Shown in pieces: positions 42,501-54,500 of a stretch of DNA of 64,000 nucleotides (within the stretch, counting starts at the first letter, position 1; each line of letters opens with the position of its first letter). The notes below the pieces were generated by a model. That model was not told where the DNA came from, searched no databases, and worked only from the letters and a program-made list of their open reading frames with translations. The position numbers and the translations under genes are program-made. Source of the stretch: Lutraria lutraria (Eukaryota; Mollusca; Bivalvia; Venerida; Mactridae); contig OZ026844.1 in the NCBI GenBank assembly GCA_964023205.1, forward strand, positions 10,402,790 through 10,466,789. Reading direction: 5' to 3'.

Positions 42501-45500
42501 CCAGAATGTTTTGTTTTCTAACTAAATTCAAAGACATTATCAGCTAGCTCACTATGCTAGAACATTATCTAGCATTAATATGTTACTTCTGTCTCAGTAC
42601 TCAAAGATCATTGATGACTTTATTAAAACTGTACTGTTGATGCATTAAGCAATTTTTTATTGGCTATACAAACCCCAAATTCATCCATAAGGCCTTGTTT
42701 ATGTAGGTCAGCTAGGGCTTCAGATAAAACTCTATAGGATGAACTTTTTCCAGCCAGTGGATCTCCAACAATCATCAGCCCATGTCGCACTAAGATCATG
42801 TCATAAATCTGTGGAATATATTATAATCAGAAATGAATATTAAAAATTTAATAAAATTTAGAGATATTGTGCAAATGAAAGCATTCATATAATTCAATTA
42901 CTGGGACAATGACAAACACAAACTAGAACTGCCACAGAGTGACTTAAAATACCCCCACATACCGCCTTGTCACAGATCCAAGTGTGACCTTGACCTTGGA
43001 GATATTGACATAATTCTTTCAAATGACACACCGTTCCATGATGGTGAACAAATGTACCAAGCAATTAAAAAATCTCACAATGAATGACATAGTTATGGCC
43101 CGTACAAGCTCATTTTTTACATTTGACCTCCAAGTGTGACCTTGATCTTGGGGATATTGACGTCATTCTTCCGCATGACACACCTTCCCATGATGGTAAA
43201 CAAATGTACCAAGCAATTAAAAAATCTCACAATGAATGACATAGTTATGGCCCGTACAAGCTCATTTTTTACATTTGACCTCCAAGTGTGACCTTGACCT
43301 TGGTGATATTGACGTCATTCTTCCGCATGACACACCGTCCCATGATGGTGAACAAATGTACCAAGCAATCATCTCACATTAAATTATCTAGTTATGGCCC
43401 GTACAAGCTCATCTTTTACCTTTGACCTCTAAGAGTGACCTTGACCTTGGAGATATTGACGCAATATTTCACATGACACACCGTCCCATGATGGTGAACA
43501 AAAGTACCAAGTAATTAAAAAATCCTTTAATCCATAGAGAAGTTACAGAGCAGACAAGTTTCGGGACAGACCGACCGACAGACCGACCAACAAAGTGACT
43601 CCTATATAGCCCCCCCCTACCAATGGTAGTGGGGCTATGATAATGTTTGTATCTACTAACAACTGTAAGACATCATCCTAAATGGTGAAGATGCTATAAT
43701 CAGTGTTTTCAATCAGAGGCAACAAAAAGGGGCTAAATTGACCGCTTAGAAACAAAATTTGGCCCCCTAAAGTACCAAAATATCATTTACGATGTTGGAA
43801 ATGAGCATGGAAGCCATCTTCAATCAAGGGTTGGCCTCTTACAGGAAAATTTAATGAAAATCCTGTATAAGTAAAGAATCTGTTGCAAGCACAATGTCTT
43901 ATAGCAGACAACTTAAATATTCACAATAACGAAGGAATAACATTTCTCAATTACCGGTAATTCTTATCAGAAAAGAATAAATCTAAAGTTTTTTACATGT
44001 GAAGATCATACATTTTCTGGTAAAAAAACCCAAAACATTTACAGTCAAACCTGTGTTTGTAGTCACCTCCAAAAAAGACCATCCTGTGAATAAAGGTGAT
44101 TTTTGAAAGACAGCATTGAAGATTTAGAACAAATTAACCTTCAAATATGGCCACCTGTCAATAAAGGCCATCTATATCTTCCAAGAGGATGGTCTGTGTC
44201 CACAAGTTTGACTGTATGAATTTGACCTCCAGCATTTGAGAAGTGTCAAATTTAGTCAATGCTTAAGTGTTTGATTTGAATATTAATGTTAACTTTCAGT
44301 ATATACCTGAATGATTTTCTCTATAAAATAAGGAACAGTTTGCAGATTTTGTAGTTCTATGTGTTTCACCAAGGCTGTCTCTAATGCATCATAATCTGGT
44401 TTAGGAAGTTCCACACCTGGGAACAAGTCGGATATTATACCTTCAAACAGTGGAATATCATGGGACAAGAACTGAAATATAAGACATGTATATTTACATT
44501 TATAAGAGAAGAGAAAAACAAGAGTCACACGACCAATTTGAGCTATTTAAGCTTGTCACAGAAATGAAAAATACCCTAACACCTTTGGAGGTACGGGCCT
44601 GATGTACATGTAGATGAACAATCATGCCAAGTTATTTTGAAATCAATCAATGAATAACAATGTTACAGCCTTAACAAGAAATGTGGCATCCTGCACAAGA
44701 CAAGATGGGACAGGACATTTTACATAATTCAAGAATAGCCCCACCACTGAGAGTGAGTGGGGGGTATAGATATACTTGATTACTGGCATACATGTATAAT
44801 CTATCAATTCAAATAAAGCATTTTAAAATAAATGAACTTTGACAAATTTATAACATCTTCTAACATACTATACCTTTGGCAAATTGACATCATTGATAGA
44901 TCTTAGTACCAGTACGTCCTCTCGTTGGTCAGGATATTTTATTTTCAGATTTCCAGCAGCGGTCAATACCGACTTCACGGCACGCATACCATAATCATAA
45001 TGATGTTGGGAAGACAGTTGTTCTGAGCAGAGTTTGTAAGTAGCTACAATTTTAGTAGAGAGACTTCGAGCATTCACAAAGCCCATAGAGTATAATGATA
45101 TCTCGGCAATCATGGCATAGTCAGGGATCATCATAGCTACTGTACGGAAAAGCACCTGCAACAATAATTATTATAATATAAAGTCAAGTGGAATCAACAA
45201 ACATTGTGTGAGGGTACACTTATACTTTGAGAGAATACATTAAAAACCCTTAAAACCAGACTCCCAGAAAACAGAAATTCTCTGAAAATCGGATGATTTT
45301 TCAAGTCCCATTATTTTCAGAATTTATCAAAACTTCTCTAAAAACTTGAATTCTCAGAAAACCGGACTATTTGCCCAGTCCAGAAGGTGTCCAGTTTTCA
45401 GAGGTTTTTCTGTACATTGTATGACATGGAATACTTAAATTTTAACAGAATAGTCAATGTGAGATCTTTAGAGATTGTTTTTTGCATGGAATACATACCT

Positions 45501-48500
45501 TAAGGTTATCTGGAAGCTCAGCTCTGCCTGCATACCCAGGATTCATCGTAATAAATATTGTACATGTAGGATCCAGGGAGATTTCAGTTCCTTCAAACAC
45601 AAACGTCTTTAGTTGTTCAGCAATAGCTCTCTGTATAGTCTGTACTTGCTGGGCTATTACAGATAACACCTACAACAGTAATATCAGAGGAGTAATTGAT
45701 GGTCAAGTAGTAAAGCACTGGGCTATTACAGATAACACCTACAACAGTAATATCAGAGGAGTAATTGATGGTTGAGTAGTAAAGCACTGGACTATTACAG
45801 ATAACACCTACAACAGTAATATCAGAGGAGTAATTGATGGTCAAGTAGTAAAGCACTGGACTATTACAGATAACACCTACAACAGTAATATCAGAGGAGT
45901 AATTGATGGTCAAGTAGTAAAGCACTGGACTATTACAGATAACACCTACAACAGTAATATCAGAGGAGTAATTGATGGTCAAGTAGTAAAGCACTGGACT
46001 ATTACAGATAACACCTACAACAGTAATATCAGAGGAGTTATTGATGGTCAAGTAGTAAAGCACTGGACTATTACAGATAACACCTACAACAGTAATATCA
46101 GAGGAGTTATTGATGGTCAAGTAGTAAAGCACTGGACTATTACAGATAACACCTACAACAGTAATATCAGAGGAGTTATTGATGGTCAAGTAGTAAAGCA
46201 CTGGACTATTACAGATAACACCTACAACAGTAATATCAGAGGAGTTATTGATGGTCAAGTAGTAAAGCACTGGGCTATTACAGATAACACCTACAACAGT
46301 AATATCAGAGGAGTAATTGATGGTCAAGTAGTAAAGCACTGGACTATTACAGATAACACCTACAACAGTAATATCAGAGGAGTAATTGATGGTCAAGTAG
46401 TAAAGCACTGGGCTATTACAGATAACACCTACAACAGTAATATCAGAGGAGTTATTGATGGTTAAGTAGTAAAGCACTGGACTATTACAGATAACACCTA
46501 CAACAGTAACATCAGAGGAGTTATTGATGGTCAAGTAGTAAAGCACTGGACTATTACAGATAACACCTACAACAGTAATATCAGAGGAGTAATTGATGGT
46601 TGAGTAGTAAAGCACTGGGCTATTACAGATAACACCTACAACAGTAATATCAGAGGAGTAATTGATGGTTGAGTAGTAAAGCACTGGACTATTACAGATA
46701 ACACCTACAACAGTAATATCAGAGGAGTAATTGATGGTTGAGTAGTAAAGCACTGGACTATTACAGATAACACCTACAACAGTAATATCAGAGGAGTAAT
46801 TGATGGTTGAGTAGTAAAGCACTGGACTATTACAGATAACACCTACAACAGTAATATCAGAGGAGTAATTGATGGTTGAGTAGTAAAGCACTGGACTATT
46901 ACAGATAACACCTACAACAGTAATATCAGAGGAGTAATTGATGGTTGAGTAGTAAAGCACTGGACTATTACAGATAACACCTACAACAGTAATATCAGAG
47001 GAGTAATTGATGGTTGAGTAGTAAAGCACTGGGCTATTACAGATAACACCTACAACAGTAATATCAGAGGAGTAATTGATGGTCAAGTAGTAAAGCACTG
47101 GACTATTACAGATAACACCTACAACAGTAATATCAGAGGAGTAATTGATGGTTGAGTAGTAAAGCACTGGACTATTACAGATAACACCTACAACAGTAAT
47201 ATCAGAGGAGTAATTGATGGTCAAGTAGTAAAGCACTGGGCTATTACAGATAACACCTACAACAGTAATATCAGAGGAGTAATTGATGGTCAAGTAGTAA
47301 AGCACTGGACTATTACAGATAACACCTACAACAGTAATATCAGAGGAGTAATTGATGGTCAAGTAGTAAAGCACTGGACTATTACAGATAACACCTACAA
47401 CAGTAACATCAGAGGAGTAATTGATGGTCAAGTAGTAAAGCACTGGACTATTACAGATAACACCTACAACAGTAATATCAGAGGAGTAATTGGTGGTCAA
47501 GTAGTAAAGTACTGGACTATCACAGATAACACCTACAACAGTAACATCAGAGGAGTAATTGATGGTCAAGTAGTAAAGCACTGGACTATTACAGATAACA
47601 CCTACAACAGTAATATCAGAGGAGTAATTGATGGTCAAGTAGTAAAGCACTGGACTATTACAGATAACACCTACAACAGTAATATCAGAGGAGTAATTGA
47701 TGGTTGAGTAGTAAAGCACTGGACTATTACAGATAACACCTACAACAGTAACATCAGAGGAGTTATTGATGGTCAAGTAGTAAAGCACTGGACTATTACA
47801 GATAACACCTACAACAGTAACATCAGAGGAGTAATTGATGGTTGAGTAGTAAAGTACTGGACTATTACAGATAACACCTACAACAGTAATATCAGAGGAG
47901 TTATTGATGGTTAAGTAGTAAAGCACTGGACTATTACAGATAACACCTACAACAGTAATATCAGAGGAGTTATTGATGGTCAAGTAGTAAAGCACTGGAC
48001 TATTACAGATAACACCTACAACAGTAACATCAGAGGAGTTATTGATGGTCATGTAGTAAAGCACTGGACTATTACAGATAACACCTACAACAGTAATATC
48101 AGAGGAGTAATTGTTGGTCAAGTAGTAAAGCACTGGACTATTACAGATAACACCTACAACAGTAATATCAGAGGAGTAATTGGTGGTCAAGTAGTAAAGT
48201 ACTGGACTATCACAGATAACACCTACAACAGTAACATCAGAGGAGTTATTGATGGTCAAGTAGTAAAGCACTGGACTATTACAGATAACACCTACAACAG
48301 TAACATCAGAGGAGTTATTGATGGTCAAGTAGTAAAGCACTGGACTATTACAGATAACACCTACAACAGTAATATCAGAGGAGTAATTGATGGTCAAGTA
48401 GTAAAGCACTGGACTATTACAGATAACACCTACAACAGTAATATCAGAGGAGTAATTGATGGTCAAGTAGTAAAGCACTGGACTATTACAGATAACACCT

Positions 48501-51500
48501 ACAACAGTAATATCAGAGGAGTTATTGATGGTCAAGTAGTAAAGCACTGGACTATTACAGATAACACCTACAACAGTAATATCAGTAATATCCACCTTTC
48601 AATATTTTAGGGATGCTTTTTCAGTGTCCCCATCCCAACTACCGAGCCAAGTACTGTGTTGAGAAAATCACGCATATTGGTACTTTACAACGGGCACAAT
48701 AAAGAATCAGGAAAAACTATTTGAAAAATGCATGGATATAAATGCCCAGTTCTTCTGTATCTTCTCTCCCCTCTCTCTGGGGCGACTGGAATGACCATAG
48801 CTGTCAAATGGGCCATTAAACAACAGACAAATAAATAAAATCAGAATCTATGTTTAACTATGGATATGAATTTACAAATATATTTTCCTCCCTGACAATC
48901 TATTTAATTAGACCATCTAAGATGTTACTTCACATGAATACATATTGACTGTTGTAAGTTTTACATTGACTAAATACAAAAAAATGTATAAACATGGGAT
49001 GGATCAGTAAATTACCTCCAGTTCTATTCTGTTGAATTCATCAAAACAAGCCCAAGCCCCAGACTGGGCAAGACCCTTGAAGAATTTACCCATAGCTTTG
49101 TAGTCTAAACCATCGGAACAATTGAAGACAACACACTGAAATAAACACAATATTTAAAAGCACACAAACATTAATACATGCATAGATGGACTTTTGAAAT
49201 TTGGGGAAAATTGTAGACATAACATTAACATGTAAAAAGAGGCATTCAAAAGACAAGACAAAAAGCATTAAGGCAAGAACAGTTAGAACTATTTATTAAC
49301 AGTTCATGAACTGTTCTTGAATGGCTTGGAATATTCATGATTTCATCAACTTAATTTCGCAGGGGCTGGATATCACAGTAAGGATAATATACTATAGAAC
49401 AAAAGCTAAGCACCTTAGAAGAAGGGCAATGACATAATATTTGAGCACTTCATACATTAAAGCATTAATGAGGGACATATTTTTTTGCACTTAGCATAGA
49501 AAGATTGCCAATATTTATAACCTTACCTGCTTAGCAACAGCTTTAGCCAAATCTTTTGATGTTTCTGTTTTGCCAGTACCTGCTGGACCTTCCGGTGCTC
49601 CGCCAAGATTCAACAACAACGCTCCCATCAATGTACGATAACATCTATCAGTTAGTGGAGTAATTACAAGTCTACCAGTGTTACCTAGATACTCATACCC
49701 ATAAGCCACTGTTGTTGTAATCATACGAACCATTATGTTGGATTCTGATTTATAATATCTCAGCTGTGAGATCCATGAGAAGTCTAATGGACTGCTTGTT
49801 CCCACCTCTTCTAACCTCTGTACTACATCACGAGCTGTAATGTAAGTTGTAATACTAATTTCAGTTATGTAATTAAGTGTTTACATTGATAAAGATAACT
49901 ATTATAATATAACCCAAATTGAAAATTTACTGTAAATCTATAGCTGTAAATGGTCATTTCATGAAAACATGATTTCTTCTTGAACTTGCATTCTTCATGA
50001 ATAGTTCATGAATTATGAATAAGTAGTTGACAGGGGAAATAAACTTAAACCTAATAAAGCCATTGTTATTAACACTATTGTTTTTATGTGATTCAAGTCT
50101 TGATCAATAAAAACATTCAGTCAGATTTATATTTTCTCTTTATTTGAAGCAAAGAATCTTATGGATGAGTTATACATTCACCTAGGAAATGTTGTAACAA
50201 GAGACGATATTACCAAGGGTACTGATTAGATAAATGATTACTTTCATTAAATAGCAAAATTTCTATCGATAAATAGAGTAAAACTCAAAACCCAAATATA
50301 AACAATACACGGTAAAACCTTGGAAAACCGGACTCCATGAATACTGGAATTCGCTGAAAACCGGAATTATCTGAAAATCAAACAATTTTTCATGTCATAT
50401 TTTTTTTTAGAATTCATCTAAGTTCTCTGAAATTTGGAATTCTCAGAAAACTGGCCTTTTGAACCAGTCCGGAAGGAGTCCGGTATTCAGGAGTTTTACT
50501 GTAATTAACGACATTTGGGACAATAATCCATTGTATACTTACCATGCACATCAATGACAATCAATGCTCCGAGAGTGATTCTCGCCATTTTTGACAAAGA
50601 TCCTCGAACCATTGTCACAATTTCCTCAATCTGTTTGTTACTTTTCTGGAGGTATGGCCCTAAAAAGTTACTTTTGATTGTCTAGAAGAAAAAAAAACAC
50701 ATTACGAATATACATGTATCATCATCTAACATTGTAAGAGAGGCTACAGTTTATATATTTATGTTCATCAATTCTGTGCTTTCATACTAAGGAAAGCAAT
50801 GGTTTATATGTAGATGATTCTAAGTGCAAATACTTGATTTCAAATCAATGAAACTACTGATGTTCAAGTACAGGACAATTAAAATGAAATAGATAAAATT
50901 GCTTATACTTTACTGGCTGTATATAAACTGTATAACACAACCCAGTCTGTTATATTTCATTTCATTATATACTTCAGTTCCTTACCAAACTAAACTAACA
51001 CTAGTACTACAAGCCCCAAAGTTATAAAACTTGAGAACAGTCTCTGAGCTCTAATCTTAATTCCATTCTCAAAGTATCATGGTTAAAAAGATCATATATA
51101 TTCAGATCAATTGTGAAGACAGACTAATGCATCAATAATATCATTATTGTCTGATCATGATACAGTAAAACCTCATTATCTCGAGGAGTCATCGGACCAG
51201 ACTTATTGCTCGAGATAAACCTGGTGTTTGTAATAAACGGGTTTTGTTCGTTGAATGAAAAAAATTGAGTATCAATACTATCATGCGTGTTGACGGGCGT
51301 ATTTACAGTAATACTATGAAATGCTTATGTCAGTTGTATGCCATGATGCATAAGTTGAAAATAATAATATATGTTCGTTGAATGTATAAAATATGCAATG
51401 ATCATCTAAATAAAGTTCTTTATCCATAAATATGTTCGTGTGTTTTCAATAGTGCAAGTCGATCCTTGTCCGAAAATCGTGTTATTGACATATGGTGAAA

Positions 51501-54500
51501 CGTAATAGTGACACAACGTGAAAATTACTTACATATGTATATCAATGTCATATAGTTATGTCTTAATTAAGCTAATAGAAAATGAGTCCTTCACTGGATT
51601 ACTCATATTGTGTTTTTGTGTGACATTTTTGTGTGAACGGTGTTCCCTGGTTGACATGCAGGTGTGAACGATATCCAATATGACACTCCTCGAGATAATC
51701 ATGGTAATTAACGCTTAAAAATTAGTCAGGGGACCGTGATATGTGCTCGAGATATCGAGATAACAATGCTCGTAATAAACATGGAAATTTATACACAAGA
51801 AAGAACAAAAATTGTCGGGACTTCAAGATCTCGAGATAAGTCCAGTGCTCATGATATCGATGCTCATAATAATGAAGTTTTACTGTAATTAACGTAGAAA
51901 CTTGTAAGGACAAGATATGAGATTTAAGCTCAGAGACCGATCTCAAGTTTTATAATTTAACTTTGGGGCCTGGAACTTATTGAACTAATGGAATCTGGGA
52001 TGTGGAAAAATAAAGCAAATTGGCTTTCATATTGGATTAAAAAAGTTAACCAATACAGCAGAATAAAATTTTAATGTAAAACCCTCAATGACTTACCTGA
52101 GTTACCTCAGTTGTCCAATGTACCTGAGAAGCTGCCAGAACGACTTGTCCAGGCCATTGTAGTACCCATTCTCCACGTGATATCTTAGTGTAAGCTTCAA
52201 TAGCTTTCAAACTTACTTCTTTTAAACTCAGTTTCATCACCTCTTCCACCTGAAAAATCAAGTTTTGAGTAAACTTATGAATAAAGGGTTCAATAGACAA
52301 CTCAAAGGATTTTCACACCCGCCTCCATGGTCAAGTGGTTAAGGTAGCTGACTTCAAATCACTGACATCTCTCACTGATAGAGGGTCGTCAGTTCAAGCC
52401 CAGCTACAGACCATGTCTCTTTATGTAAGAAAGGAGGCAGTGTTTACAGAGGATGGGAGTCTATTACTGGTTCTTCTCAGGAACAATGGTTAGGTGAACT
52501 GTCCACCTCATATGACTCTGTTGAAAAGGGGCATTAAACTCAAATAAACAAAACAAAGGAATTTCATCAAATTGAACATTTTGTAGAATAGAAATAATAA
52601 TTAACACTGGATCAATAACAATAAATGTTTGATAAATAACTGACAGACAGAACTATGTTTAAATGTTTTACCTAATATTGATGACATTGTAATATTTCTG
52701 TTATAATTGCAATTTTCTTATCATACATTGAAAAGAAATATCAGTGTAATACATCAATATATGAACAAGGATATGATTAGTGAGATGGCAAAAAAAGTGG
52801 AAAGTTAAATTCTTGTGGCCACCAGGGTCCACAGTGGGTCCCAGAGATGAACCGACCCACAGAAATCTGTCTATCTGACGAAATGACCATACCCATGAAT
52901 ACTAACCTGTAGCAGCCATCTTTCAACAAGGCCTTTAGCATCAGCAGGTACAATTTTGATTGAGAAAGGTACCACTTCTTGTTCTGCTGATTCCATACCA
53001 GTAATCACTTTATCTACATCAAAACTTAGTTGTGAGATACCTTCAAAACATTTCTTCAGATGTGGCTGAACACGTAATGGATCCTTGGTCTCAGATAAAA
53101 TTTCTAACAATTCATCATTGGACAGAAAGAAGAATCTGAAATATCAGAATATAGTTATCATTGTTTACTCACATGGTCATACTCAGTGAATTATCAGATT
53201 TTGGCAAACAGATGCCACATGTGTTAGTGGTCACAGTTTTGACCAACAAATTTATTTCGTAACCTCTATTAATGTTTGAATTAACAAGAGCACCACCAGC
53301 AGTGCCAATGCTCATCAGATTCTTTACCGTCTTAGTGAGATCTATCCACCTATGAAGTTTCATGTTGCTACCTTTAATAGCTTCTGAGCTATGAGTTACA
53401 TTAAAGTTTTTGCACAATGCAAACTCAGAAAAAATGCAGACGCTGCAGTGATCACAATAGCTCAACATTTTTTTCGAAAAACAGACAAGCTAAAAATAAG
53501 TATAATGGTTGATTTATAATTTTTTTTGTAAGTTTTTGTGAAACACTGATGCCCACTAAAGACTTAATGGATAGTAAGACCTTGATCTTTGACCTATTGA
53601 AATTAAAACCGATAGGGGTCATCTACATGTGATGGCCAACCTCCCAACCAAATCTTGAGGACCTAAAGGCAAATTGTTCTCATCGGACAAGGTTTGGCGG
53701 ATGGACAGACAAACCGACTGACCGACATGTGCAGAGCAATAAAGCCCCTTAACTTCCAAAGGGGTCATAATAAAGGTTTAGCTGATTAACTGATTCGAGG
53801 AGATGACTGTAGACTTATTACATGGATGTCTGTACTAACCTTGGGAAGAACAATCTCTTCTTTTCTAGATAGTTGTTCAATCCTCTTTGTATATCATCTA
53901 ACATAGACTGAAGACAGAATAACATGTGTATTGATTTTATGAATAAAAAGCAAAAATAATGAAAAAGTCCATCAAATGATTTAAACACCTATATAATTAT
54001 TAGTATACATTGAAAAAATATTTACCACATTTTCATGAAAAAAAAAACATCTATAGTTAACAATGAGCATTCAAGAACTTGTTTCGTGTTATTTTATTTA
54101 TTTTATTAAATTTATTTATTAATGCCGTTTTTCAGCAATTTTTCAGTTATATACGGTTGCAATTCGCTAACCAAAGTTCCTGAACTGAACCAGTAATAAC
54201 ATACCCTACCACTAGGAACCAGCAACTTTTCCACATGTGGATGAAAATAAACAATTTTGTCAAATTTTCATACAAGGGTATGAACGGCCGTGAATCTAAC
54301 CAGGTTTGCTGCTTTACAAATCCAGCGCACAAACCACTGGACTATGGCCACGGCTACTAACTTGATTTGTGATAATAGCGACTAGTATACACATATAACA
54401 ACAGGTAAATTATAGAACATAAAGAAATAAACACCTCTGAATGTTTAAGTTTCTCCAACATATTTTCTTGAGATACCACAACCAATGCTTCAGTGTTCTT

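Larger units (their letters stand above)
42809..44306 (-). other. 1.5-kb intron between w23 and w24
   Basis: Consists mainly of the 152-base tandem array (42935-43640) and a MITE (44041-44216). Nothing recognised in 43645-44040. Confidence 0.7.

Noticed and set aside
45652..48585. CRISPR-like or other spacer-bearing array
   Set aside because: The units are directly adjacent with no variable spacers, and the setting is an animal gene intron.
45617..48595. 992-codon minus-strand open frame as a repetitive protein gene
   Set aside because: It lies in a dynein intron, exists because the satellite period is a multiple of three, and reads exon w21 out of frame.
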